Counted from the stretch's first letter, positions 9,105 through 16,749 are shown. The stretch: 26,661 nucleotides of DNA from Glaciecola sp. UBA2563 (GCA_002340325.1 DDLV01000114.1:1-26661); one strand, 5' to 3'. Made by a program: numbers and translations. The notes: generated by a model from the sequence alone, not told the origin.

Positions 9105-9118
9105 CTGATGTAGATCAT
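9105..9118. promoter_or_regulatory. FNR/Anr-like box upstream of the TerB-like gene
   Basis: CTGATGTAGATCAT matches the FNR consensus TTGAT-N4-ATCAA at 8 of 10 positions. Its centre is about 88 bases before the TerB-like start codon. A similar box is found before the broken PPK2 gene. A single match this short can arise by chance. Confidence 0.25.
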
Positions 9119-9134
9119 ATTTACATTTGATTGT

Positions 9135-9146
9135 GTAAATATTTAC
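9135..9146. promoter_or_regulatory. 12-bp perfect palindrome GTAAATATTTAC
   Basis: A perfect dyad lies in the intergenic region between the WYL regulator and the TerB-like gene, upstream of the latter on its coding strand. It could be an operator. AT-rich palindromes also occur by chance in sequence of this composition. Confidence 0.25.
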
Positions 9147-9203
9147 GAAAACGAAAAGAACAACATATTCTATTTACAGTATAGTGAAGAATGCACCGGT
9201 TGC

Positions 9204-10115
9204 TTACTTTTTGACACAACTATTTCCTGGTGCAAGCATTGGATTTTCGATTGATGCTAACACGTCATGATTTTGCAGTGCAAGTTGACAACCCTGCTTT
9301 AGAATTCGGTGTCCTTGTGAACAATCGACTTGCCACTGTCTAAGAATGTATGCAGCTAGTGCAGCGCGAGTGCGCATAACTTTTTTACCTTCTTTCATAT
9401 CGTAATCCATTTCAATTGCTCTACTATTTTCGAGGCTTGGATGAGGGATAAGCACAAGGTCAACAATTTTATTAAACTGTGCATCGTTTGCGGCTTTTTC
9501 ATGAGGCTCGCGCGGTTGAGCAATCTGTTTTACTTCAATGAACCTTGTACAGACAAAGTCTCTGAAGCTTTTTGACTTGCCATCATACCCTCTAACATGC
9601 CAACGATGTCCATTGTTGATGAGTGCGTGAGGAACAAACCGACGCCTTGTCTCTCCTGAGCTAACTGAGACATAATTTATGGTGCAAGCATGGCCATTGC
9701 TTATTGCTCGCATCAAAGCTGCAATGATATCGGTGTTTGGGTGAATGAGCTGTACCGCTTCGAAGCACCGAGTAGACGGTTTGGAAGGTGATGTAATCCC
9801 ATCGACAAAGCCGCGACTTACTGATTGTAAAATAGCATCTGCAGAAAACTTAAACACCGGCGAAAATCGAGGTGTGCGCAAGTAGTGTTTGGTTGAATGA
9901 TCAAGTAAGAGGTTATCAGGGGCTATTTCTTTATAGCTTGCAAAGTCTCGAGTACTTGCTGCGAGTCCTGTCTCAAACCGTTCAACAAGCATTACTCGAC
10001 TAACTTTACCAAAAAACTGCAAATTAAAGTCAATAAACGCAAGACGCTCTCGTTGCGTTGAAGATACTGTTGCTAAGCGGTGCTCTAGGCTTCTATGTGA
10101 TGCTGTGATGCTCAT
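9204..10115 (-). CDS. WYL-domain transcriptional regulator, BrxR/CapW type
   Basis: This 303-residue protein has three parts. The N-terminal winged helix (about residues 15-85) has RERLAFIDFNLQFFGKVSR, TRDFASYKEIAPDNL and KHYLRTPRFSPVF. A WYL domain follows (about 125-195), containing INYVS, RRRFVPHALINNGHRWHVRGYD and FRDFVCTRF. A C-terminal WCX-like region lies at about 215-285. The spacing and the 'xLAPxNLxYDxxxKxY' pattern are those of BrxR/CapW regulators, which repress phage-defence operons (BREX, CBASS) and are thought to respond to a nucleic-acid ligand through the WYL pocket. No defence gene is adjacent. The ATG at 10115 has no clear ribosome site. The TGTATATA inverted repeat upstream is a candidate autoregulatory site. 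Downstream is the TerB-like gene. Confidence 0.85.
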   Translation of the reverse strand: MSITASHRSLEHRLATVSSTQRERLAFIDFNLQFFGKVSRVMLVERFETGLAASTRDFASYKEIAPDNLLLDHSTKHYLRTPRFSPVFKFSADAILQSVSRGFVDGITSPSKPSTRCFEAVQLIHPNTDIIAALMRAISNGHACTINYVSVSSGETRRRFVPHALINNGHRWHVRGYDGKSKSFRDFVCTRFIEVKQIAQPREPHEKAANDAQFNKIVDLVLIPHPSLENSRAIEMDYDMKEGKKVMRTRAALAAYILRQWQVDCSQGHRILKQGCQLALQNHDVLASIENPMLAPGNSCVKK

Positions 10116-10130
10116 AATGAAACGGAGTAC

Positions 10131-10158
10131 TGTATATATTACACTGTTCTTATATACA
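10131..10158. promoter_or_regulatory. Inverted repeat, candidate operator of the WYL regulator
   Basis: TGTATATA at 10131-10138 and TATATACA at 10151-10158 form a perfect 8-bp dyad with a 12-base spacer, so the half-sites are 20 bases apart centre to centre, about two helical turns. It lies 16-43 bases upstream of the regulator's start codon, where BrxR/CapW proteins bind inverted repeats before their own genes. The arms are AT-only apart from one G/C each, which raises the chance of coincidence. Confidence 0.45.
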
Positions 10159-10207
10159 TATATTAAGGAACAACTAGCATTAACGCAAATTTTAATTAGA
10201 AGCTGCT

Positions 10208-11119
10208 TTAGGACACCGCACCAGCAGCTCTAAACAATTGCAGATGGACGTCAACGAGGGCTTCAATATCGCGTTGGTAACCTCCGCCAATAACTGCAGC
10301 AATAGGAAGACCAAGCGTTTTGCATCTTTCAAACACATAACAATCGCGTTGAAATATTCCTGAGGTCGTGATGTTTAAGTGTCCCAAATCATCATTTATG
10401 TGAATATCTACACCAGCATCATAAATGACAGCGTCAGGTTTTGAGCAATTTATCGCAAGTTCAAACGCTTGCTCAACAGTTTCTAAGAATTTTTCATCGT
10501 CTGTTCCCTTGGGCAAGGCGAAATCTAAGTCCGATATTTGTTTGCGATAAGGAAAGTTCTTTTCACCATGAATTGAAACGGTGTAAATATGCTGATTATT
10601 CTGCGCTAGCTTTGCGGTGCCATCGCCTTGATGGACATCGCAGTCAAAAATCAAAACGGAATCAATATTAGTGTGCCCTAACATCTCTAGCGCTGCTAAA
10701 TACAAGTCATTAATCATGCAAAAACCTGATCCAAAATCTGCAAATGCATGATGATATCCGCCGGTGAGATTAATCGCTTTTCCGCATTCTAAGGCTAGTT
10801 GCGCTGTTAAAACAGTGCCGCCAGCTGCGTGTAACGTCCGTTGGACCAGTTGGTATGACCATGGAAATCCAATTCGACGCATTTGTTGAGGTGTCAGCGT
10901 TCCATCGATTAGATTTTGTATGTACTGCCTATCAAAGCACTCTTTTAGAAAAGTTGCGTCTGCGGGCTCTGGCTTTGAAAATAGATCTTCGTTGACACCT
11001 TGCGCGATAAGTGCGTCTTTGATCCCTTGATATTTTTGAATAGGAAATCTGTGCTTGATTGGAAGGTCAAGCTGGCTATAGATTGGATGAAACACCAACT
11101 GCGGTTTTTCAAGCTTCAA
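10208..11119 (-). CDS. Histone-deacetylase-family hydrolase (class IV-like / acetoin-utilization type)
   Basis: This 303-residue member of the arginase-deacetylase superfamily would be a zinc-dependent deacetylase of acetyl-lysine, acetyl-polyamine or a related amide. Seen in order: HRFPIQKYQGI, GGYHHAF with the His pair at about 123-124, the metal motif FDCDVHQGDG (Asp161, His163), DAGVDIHINDDLG (likely third ligand Asp243), and VIGGGYQ with the catalytic-type Tyr. The order and length fit bacterial class IV-like enzymes. The frame has a stop just upstream and no ATG, so a TTG at 11119 is the best start, with no good ribosome site; a slightly shorter start is possible. It ends about 92 bases before the WYL gene on the same strand. 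The substrate cannot be told from sequence. Confidence 0.82.
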   Translation of the reverse strand: MKLEKPQLVFHPIYSQLDLPIKHRFPIQKYQGIKDALIAQGVNEDLFSKPEPADATFLKECFDRQYIQNLIDGTLTPQQMRRIGFPWSYQLVQRTLHAAGGTVLTAQLALECGKAINLTGGYHHAFADFGSGFCMINDLYLAALEMLGHTNIDSVLIFDCDVHQGDGTAKLAQNNQHIYTVSIHGEKNFPYRKQISDLDFALPKGTDDEKFLETVEQAFELAINCSKPDAVIYDAGVDIHINDDLGHLNITTSGIFQRDCYVFERCKTLGLPIAAVIGGGYQRDIEALVDVHLQLFRAAGAVS

Positions 11120-11205
11120 TATTGAGGGCTAGTCCAAGTTTACCGATGTAACCATGATACTGATAATTACACAATTTGGTTTTAATCACGTTATTAACAG
11201 AGAAC

Positions 11206-12627
11206 TCAATACGCGTTTTTGTCAACAAACCCTTTAAATACGGTAGCAATGATAATTTTTACGTCTAACCACACAGACCAACGATGAATGTAGTCTAAGT
11301 CATACTCGATGCGTTTCACCATCTTATTGATAGTTTCAGTCTCACCGCGAAAACCGTTTATCTGCGCCCATCCGGTTATGCCAGGCTTTACTTTGTGTCG
11401 AAGCATGTATCCTTCAATTAACTGTCTATACTCTTCGTTGTGCGCAACCGCATGTGGTCTAGGTCCAACAATAGACATACGCCCTTGTAATACATTAAAA
11501 AATTGTGGCAGTTCATCAAGCGATGTGCGTCTTATAAAGCTGCCGAACTTTGTTATCCTGGCATCGTTCTTAGTGGCTTGTTTTACTTGTGACCCGTTGT
11601 CTTGCGACGTCATGCTGCGGAATTTGTAGACTTTAATTTTTCTCCCATCCAATCCATATCGGTACTGTTTGAAAATGATTGGTCCTGGAGAAGAGAGTTT
11701 AACACCTAATGCGACAGCTAACAAAACTGGGGAAATCAGTAATAATATAATGGAAGAAAAAACGATATCTTCGATACGCTTTAAAATAGTATTCGCGCCC
11801 TGAAAAGGTGTGTCAAAGACAGAAAGCGTCTGCACCGCACCAACACTTTGCCAACGCGCGTTAAGAAGGTTATACATAAAGAAGTCAGGTATGATATACA
11901 CGTTGCACGTCGTATCACTGCACCTTCTTAAAATATCGACGATGCGAGCCTCGGCGCTCATTGGCATGGCAACGTATATGTAGTCAATCTCGCCACTCTG
12001 CGCCGCCTTCACCGCATCATCTATTGTCCCTGCCACGAGTGTATGAAACTCGTGTGAGAGCCGCTCTTCATCTCTATCATCGAATACACCATACAGCTGT
12101 ATGCCTAACTGCTCGTTGTTAACAATTTGATTAGAAAGGTTATATCCTGATGTGGTCGCCCCTATAATTGCCGCTGAGCGAGTATTACGCCCTTGCTTTC
12201 GCACAATAAACAGTACTTCACGGAATAGAATCCGCCAAACGATGAGAGGAGGAAGGATGGCAACGAGCCAAACTAGTGCGAGTTGACGAGGGGTGTTTAT
12301 TTGGTCTTCAAAGAAATAAATGGTAAGTAAGGTTGCGACAACGGTCATGGCCCAAGTATTGACCGTCATTTTGACGACTGAGGTTGTTGAATGCGTTCGC
12401 CAAGACCGATAAAGATCGAGTGCTTCAGCCGATAAGAGGTACAGTATCAGCCCAATAAACAGTAATACCGAGTTCGAGAGCTGGATAGGGAGGTCTATAA
12501 AAACTGCACACCAATAGAAGATCGATATCATCACGACGGCATCCGTCAATCGATACAGTGTAGCAAAGCTACTCTTGTTTGACTGAATGATGCCTTTTCG
12601 ATTTTCTCCGCTAACTTGTTCCTTCAT
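11206..12627 (-). CDS. wcaJ: Undecaprenyl-phosphate glycosyl-1-phosphate transferase, WcaJ type
   Basis: This 473-residue membrane enzyme loads the first sugar phosphate onto undecaprenyl phosphate to start exopolysaccharide assembly. There are about four N-terminal membrane segments (near residues 29-45, 53-70, 90-106 and 116-136), a soluble CoA-binding-like region (SAAIIGATTSGYNLSNQI, 150-260), a further hydrophobic segment near 288-308, and the bacterial sugar transferase domain. That domain carries KLSSPGPIIFKQYRYGLDG, YKFRSM, RRTSLDELPQFFNVLQG, SIVGPRPHA and KPGITGWAQINGFRGET. This layout is the polyisoprenyl-phosphate hexose-1-phosphate transferase family (WcaJ, often glucose). The sugar is inferred. 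The ATG at 12627 follows AGGG. It is divergent from the PHP phosphatase across a 494-base gap. Confidence 0.9.
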   Translation of the reverse strand: MKEQVSGENRKGIIQSNKSSFATLYRLTDAVVMISIFYWCAVFIDLPIQLSNSVLLFIGLILYLLSAEALDLYRSWRTHSTTSVVKMTVNTWAMTVVATLLTIYFFEDQINTPRQLALVWLVAILPPLIVWRILFREVLFIVRKQGRNTRSAAIIGATTSGYNLSNQIVNNEQLGIQLYGVFDDRDEERLSHEFHTLVAGTIDDAVKAAQSGEIDYIYVAMPMSAEARIVDILRRCSDTTCNVYIIPDFFMYNLLNARWQSVGAVQTLSVFDTPFQGANTILKRIEDIVFSSIILLLISPVLLAVALGVKLSSPGPIIFKQYRYGLDGRKIKVYKFRSMTSQDNGSQVKQATKNDARITKFGSFIRRTSLDELPQFFNVLQGRMSIVGPRPHAVAHNEEYRQLIEGYMLRHKVKPGITGWAQINGFRGETETINKMVKRIEYDLDYIHRWSVWLDVKIIIATVFKGFVDKNAY

Positions 12628-13121
12628 TACTACCCTAATTCTGTGTGTTTGTGTTAGAGGTGTCGATCATTTCCCTTTGACCGTTCGAATCCTGACTTTA
12701 TGCTGGACTCAAGCTATTTTTATATTTCAAGCTCTTTGCAATTTAGTTAATTATACCTTCGGCAATATAAGAGCTTTACTTAAACCTAAGTATATATTGA
12801 TTTATGACAAGAAAGCTATATGTTTCTATACCTTATGCAATTTGTTCATATTTAATTCATATAAGGTTTATGTCGCAAAGTAAAGACGAAGGAGATTTGG
12901 AGAAGCAATTGCTCGACGTAATTATGAATCGGGTACATGAAGCGATAAGATTTATGAGGCGGACGTTAGATGGTAAATATCTGAATTGTAAAACTATCAA
13001 CGCATATCAAATCGAGATTTCTCGCTAAAATAGGAAATCAATAGGCCGATACAATAACTAATCGAACTATCGCGTATCGCTTTGCGTATTATTACACTCA
13101 TACAAATTTGGAGATTGAAGA
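12628..13121. other. 494-base intergenic gap between wcaJ and the PHP phosphatase
   Basis: This AT-rich stretch must contain the divergent promoters of both genes. It holds one weak small open frame on + (described separately) and no recognisable RNA gene, repeat or mobile element. Its length is unusual for this otherwise tightly packed window. Confidence 0.5.
12870..13028 (+). CDS. Possible 52-residue hypothetical protein
   Basis: This open frame starts with ATG at 12870 and reads MSQSKDEGDLEKQLLDVIMN, ending QIEISR. It is predicted to form a charged helix (EGDLEKQLLDVIMNRVHEAI). I do not recognise it. An AAGGAG inside the frame near 12888 precedes a TTG codon, so a shorter start is possible. 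The frame is open further upstream (to 12804), but that part looks AT-rich and non-coding. It sits 93 bases before the PHP phosphatase on the same strand. It may be a small real gene, a leader, or chance. Confidence 0.25.
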   Translation: MSQSKDEGDLEKQLLDVIMNRVHEAIRFMRRTLDGKYLNCKTINAYQIEISR

Positions 13122-13850
13122 TTGGTTGACCTTCACAGTCACATTTTGCCAGGCCTTGATGATGGTGCCCGTACCATCGATGAAACCATAGCGTTGGCAA
13201 AACAGTCAGTGCAAGAAGGCGTTACTCATATGGTCTGCACGCCGCATGTTCATCCAAGTGTGTTTGACAATACTGAAAGCACCATTCAAGAGGCATTTGA
13301 AGCCGCGGTTGACGCAATTCATCAACACAATATCCCTCTCAAAATGGCGTATGCGGCGGAAGTAAGGTTGTCAATAGAGATAATTGAATGGATACAGGCG
13401 AAAAGCATTCCGTTTTTGGGCAGCTTGGATAACAAAAAAGTCTTGTTATTAGAGTTACCGCATAGTCATATACCTGCAGGCACTGATAATTTGGTGAATT
13501 GGTTAACAAATCAAGGCATACAGCCGGTCATACCTCACCCAGAAAGAAATAGAGAAATAATGGCTAACTATGAAAAGGTTCGTTGGTTGAAGAATCTGGG
13601 GTGTTTATTTCAAATGACCGCTGGAGCGGTTACAGGCAGATTTCGCAAGGAAAGTGAAGATATCGCATGGCGAATGCTGGAAGATGATTTGGTGACATAC
13701 GTCGCATCGGATTTGCACAACCTGCATAAGCGGCCCAATGATATGGGAACAGCATATAAGAAAGTCAAAGAAGTGATAGGACAAACCAAAGCGCAAATGC
13801 TTTTCCAAAACGTACCAGCACACATAACACAATCTAAGGCGTGGTATTAA
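13122..13850 (+). CDS. PHP-type tyrosine-protein phosphatase (CpsB/YwqE-like)
   Basis: This 242-residue metal-dependent phosphatase belongs to the PHP family that dephosphorylates tyrosine kinases controlling capsule and exopolysaccharide polymerisation. Metal-binding motifs in order are DLHSHILPGLDDG (His5, His7), CTPHVHP (His42, His44), the AAEVRL glutamate (Glu80), LLELPH, IPHPERN (His139) and ASDLHN (about 195-200). The length matches CpsB/Wzb-replacement enzymes. It starts with TTG at 13122, supported by GGAG 8 bases upstream and by the family N-terminus MVDLHSH. No partner bacterial tyrosine kinase (Wzc/CpsD) is in the window. It is divergent from wcaJ and convergent with the LapD-like gene. 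Confidence 0.88.
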   Translation: MVDLHSHILPGLDDGARTIDETIALAKQSVQEGVTHMVCTPHVHPSVFDNTESTIQEAFEAAVDAIHQHNIPLKMAYAAEVRLSIEIIEWIQAKSIPFLGSLDNKKVLLLELPHSHIPAGTDNLVNWLTNQGIQPVIPHPERNREIMANYEKVRWLKNLGCLFQMTAGAVTGRFRKESEDIAWRMLEDDLVTYVASDLHNLHKRPNDMGTAYKKVKEVIGQTKAQMLFQNVPAHITQSKAWY

Positions 13851-13928
13851 GCCGAGCCTAAAACGGGCAATCTCTTATCATGCTGAATGCGCAACACTAC
13901 TCAGCTAAGCTCTGGTCACTGTGAAATT

Positions 13929-15857
13929 TTATTCTGGCGAGCTTATAAAATAACCTTGCATAGTTTGAACACCTGTATCTTTAAGCCAGTCAAATTCTGA
14001 TTGGGTTTCCACCATTTCTGCGATGGTTTGAATGGATAGACTGTCAGCGATATTTAAGAGTGATGTCACAAAAAGTTGATTGTCTTTTTCTGAGTCGATT
14101 TTTCTGATGTACCTGCCATCCAATTTGATAAACTCCGGCATGAGTTTGCGCAGATGAGTTATACCAGCAAGCTGTGCACCGAAATGTTCTATACATATTT
14201 TGACGCCAAGTACTTTAAGCTCCTCACAAAAAGTACAAAGATAGCCCACGTCGTGAAATAGTGTTCGTTCAGGAATCTCTAGAATCAGCTTACTCGCAAC
14301 TTGTTTATTTCTACTGAGTAAATCCTTCAACCAAGCTTGAAATTCTCCATCTAGAAAACTAATGCGTGAAACATTAAGGCCGATATCGTGTTCGCTTTCA
14401 AGCGCTGTTTTAAGTAAATTTGTAATGATCATTTTGTCAATTTCAATAATGTAATCAAGTTTTATTGAAGCGGGGATTAACTGATTCATGGGTGAGTTCA
14501 CGCTGTTACATTTATCAGGTAACCGGGCGTACCACTCGCAGTATAGCGTCTGGTTTTTTTCCACATCTATAATCGGTTGAACAACAAATTCGGCATGTTG
14601 CTGTTCGATAAGAGTTTGAATTCTTTCTCTCCACTCATTATTGCTGAGCCCAACCATTTCATTAGTTAATATTACTCGTCGTTCATGAGTCTCCAATGCT
14701 GCTGTTAACGCGGAGTCTGCCTTGCTCATAACCAATGAAACGTCATCTCCATTGCAAAAAGCGGCCCCTCCAATTAATGCACATCCATCTTCATATTCGT
14801 TTTTATCTATTCGCTTGCTGGCTTGAATTAATTGATCTCCAATAAAGCTAACTTTTTGCGAGTCACTCTCTTCGAGCAAAATGGCAAAGTCTGCACCATT
14901 TATCCTGTATATTGCGATTTCATCATCTATTTCTGTAATAAACGTACTGATCAGTTCGCTTATCTTTACCAAATAATCATTTCCATAATTTGCACCTTGT
15001 TTTCGATTAATTACTCCTAGACTAATAGCTCTAACGATCAGCATATGTCCATTCGTTTTTGATTGCTTATCTTCCAGCAGTTTCGCAAATGCTAGCTGGA
15101 ATGCTCTTCTATTGCCCAACTGGGTCAAATCATCAATGTAGGCATATTCTCGGTATTGTTCGCTTTGCTTAGTCACAAACGAGAACATTTTGGCGAGTTT
15201 TTGTGACATTGTGTTCATCGCACCAACAATTCGGGCAAACTCAGGGGTCGATGGCGTTTGTTCAATAATATCAAACTTTTGCTTGCTGATTGCATTGGCT
15301 TGGACAAACATATCATTTAGTGGGCGAACTACAATTTTATTCATCAAAATCCACAAAAATGCGATGGTGGCAATAAGTGATACCATCATGATCACCATAG
15401 ATTTAACAGCAACACTATAGAGTTTTTCATACCCAACATTGAGATTACTGCTAACTGCCAGTTTACCTTGAATGTTCCAACCGTTGTTGATGACGGTTTC
15501 TGCGACTGGGGGAGTAAGATTGACTAAGCGAATAAACCACTCTGGCACGCTAGGTTGGCCCAGATTTTCGTTAAACGTAAGTACTGTAGTATCTTGATTG
15601 TCAAACAGCACAATGCTCTTGTAATATCCCCGATCGTAAATGGCTTGTATCATTGTTTCAACGATCGGCAATGAGTTTTCATCACCGACATGAGGTGAAA
15701 GCGATAAACCTAACGATGTTGCAGTGTCTTGAGCATGCGACGCCAACTGTATTTCGATATAGGCTTCAGTATTTTTAAGATTTAACCAGAATAAACTAAT
15801 AAAAACGGTGGTTAAAATAATGAAAAAACCAAGGCCAATTTGTTTACTAACTGACAT
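13929..15857 (-). CDS. lapD: LapD-like c-di-GMP receptor (inner membrane, degenerate GGDEF-EAL)
   Basis: This 642-residue inner-membrane protein has a first membrane helix (about 7-26), a periplasmic LapD/MoxY-type domain (about 27-150, with VPEWFIRL, NNGWNIQGKLAVSSNLNVGYEKLY), a second helix (about 153-173), a HAMP-like linker, then GGDEF and EAL domains. GGDEF is degenerate (INGADFAIL near 319-327). The EAL catalytic motif is lost: EWYAR replaces EAL.R at 441-445, and EHFG replaces DDFG at 557-560. QGY and the nearby Arg are kept. That pattern fits a c-di-GMP binder and not an enzyme. LapD bound to c-di-GMP sequesters LapG; when c-di-GMP falls it releases it. It follows the LapG-like gene by 33 bases on the same strand, with a hairpin between. 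Confidence 0.85.
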   Translation of the reverse strand: MSVSKQIGLGFFIILTTVFISLFWLNLKNTEAYIEIQLASHAQDTATSLGLSLSPHVGDENSLPIVETMIQAIYDRGYYKSIVLFDNQDTTVLTFNENLGQPSVPEWFIRLVNLTPPVAETVINNGWNIQGKLAVSSNLNVGYEKLYSVAVKSMVIMMVSLIATIAFLWILMNKIVVRPLNDMFVQANAISKQKFDIIEQTPSTPEFARIVGAMNTMSQKLAKMFSFVTKQSEQYREYAYIDDLTQLGNRRAFQLAFAKLLEDKQSKTNGHMLIVRAISLGVINRKQGANYGNDYLVKISELISTFITEIDDEIAIYRINGADFAILLEESDSQKVSFIGDQLIQASKRIDKNEYEDGCALIGGAAFCNGDDVSLVMSKADSALTAALETHERRVILTNEMVGLSNNEWRERIQTLIEQQHAEFVVQPIIDVEKNQTLYCEWYARLPDKCNSVNSPMNQLIPASIKLDYIIEIDKMIITNLLKTALESEHDIGLNVSRISFLDGEFQAWLKDLLSRNKQVASKLILEIPERTLFHDVGYLCTFCEELKVLGVKICIEHFGAQLAGITHLRKLMPEFIKLDGRYIRKIDSEKDNQLFVTSLLNIADSLSIQTIAEMVETQSEFDWLKDTGVQTMQGYFISSPE

Positions 15858-15886
15858 TAATCAATCCTCTGCATAACTTATGATTT

Positions 15887-15909
15887 CATGCTACTCGCCC
15901 AGTAGCATG
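15887..15909. repeat. Perfect 9-bp hairpin at the lapG stop / lapD leader
   Basis: CATGCTACT at 15887-15895 and AGTAGCATG at 15901-15909 pair perfectly across a 5-base loop. On the minus strand the structure covers the end of lapG including its stop codon (15891-15893). There is no T-run after it, so it is not a standard terminator. It could tune the LapG:LapD ratio by partial attenuation, mRNA processing or stability. Confidence 0.55.
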
Positions 15910-16544
15910 CGTTGATTCAAATTCGCCCATAAACTAATGTTGCTTCCATCATTCACTTTTTGTCCAACACCTTGCGTTTTGGCTAACCACAGCCCTTCCC
16001 CGTTAAAGCTGTATACGGGTATCAAATCACGTCTTTTGGTTGCAGGCAGTATTCGTTTATTTAAATTATCTAATACGAGCGGGACGCTGTTAACTGATTC
16101 ATAATACACCAGTACCATATGCGCTTGTCGCGTTGGTCTGGTAGCTGTGACATACATTAATTTAAGTTTTTCTTGCGGTATACCCATAGCGAGCAGCGTA
16201 AAATACTTAGCGATTGCGAAGTCTTCACAATCTCCCGCATTTGTGCCCAAAAATTCTACCGGTGTTGCCCAATAATCATTTTTATCCCAATGATAAATAT
16301 CATTTTTGAAATCTACTCGATTAAAAAAACGATTAACCTCAAAAAGCTGGTCTTCTACCCGTTCGTCTTTGTTTTTATCAATAAGCGACTGCCAGTCTTT
16401 AACTCTCTGTTGAGCTTGGTTGCCGTAGCGTTGTTGCACATTAAAAAATAACTCTTCAGTGAATTCAATGTGAGCATATGATGTAATAAACGATAATGCC
16501 AATAGACTAAAAAAGCTTGATTTTAAATGTAGCCTAAAGCGCAT
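15891..16544 (-). CDS. lapG: LapG-like periplasmic cysteine protease (transglutaminase-like, BTLCP/DUF920)
   Basis: This 217-residue exported protease has a signal peptide (about residues 1-24, with core FFSLLALSFITSYA). The mature part carries the bacterial transglutaminase-like cysteine protease triad: Cys106 in NAGDCEDFAIAK, His142 in RQAHMVLVY, and Asp159 in LVLDNLN. The acidic residues around Cys106 (DCED) are where LapG binds calcium. In the family it cuts the N-terminal region of a giant surface adhesin (LapA/LapF type), releasing cells from biofilm, and is held inactive by LapD. The frame is open 20 codons further upstream, but the ATG at 16544 (MRFRLHLKSS) gives a proper signal peptide. 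No ribosome site is strong. It is first gene of a lapG-lapD pair. Confidence 0.85.
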   Translation of the reverse strand: MRFRLHLKSSFFSLLALSFITSYAHIEFTEELFFNVQQRYGNQAQQRVKDWQSLIDKNKDERVEDQLFEVNRFFNRVDFKNDIYHWDKNDYWATPVEFLGTNAGDCEDFAIAKYFTLLAMGIPQEKLKLMYVTATRPTRQAHMVLVYYESVNSVPLVLDNLNKRILPATKRRDLIPVYSFNGEGLWLAKTQGVGQKVNDGSNISLWANLNQRMLLGE

Positions 16545-16680
16545 TTTGCATATTAAAGAAATGTTCTGGGGGTATAGATGTATCGCCCAAAGGCGGATTG
16601 TCATTAATATGCAGCATGTGTGCAGTAATTAATGGTAATTGAACAAATACAGTAGACGTAAGGTTAACGAAAAAGAAGGG

Positions 16681-16720
16681 GCGAAGCTGCTGATGTCTCA
16701 ATAAAAACTAGCAACTTCGC
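16681..16720 (-). terminator. Likely terminator after manC
   Basis: GCGAAGCTGCT (16681-16691) and AGCAACTTCGC (16710-16720) pair with one mismatch. On the minus strand the stem is followed by a pyrimidine-rich run (CCCCTTCTTTTT). It lies about 30 bases after the manC stop. The long loop makes this a moderate call. Confidence 0.45.
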
Positions 16721-16749
16721 TTTACTGATTAACTTGAGGGGCGTAAATG

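Noticed and set aside
8608..11119. Complete phage-defence island around the WYL regulator
   Set aside because: No nuclease, methylase, cyclase, helicase or other defence effector was found among neighbours. The TerB-like and deacetylase-like genes alone do not support the claim.
12587..12883. 98-residue frame on + in the wcaJ upstream gap
   Set aside because: It starts inside wcaJ on the opposite strand, is Cys/Phe-rich and low in coding character, and has no ribosome site.
13929..16544. LapD as an active diguanylate cyclase or phosphodiesterase
   Set aside because: Both catalytic motifs are lost (NGADF for GGDEF, EWY for EAL, EHFG for DDFG).
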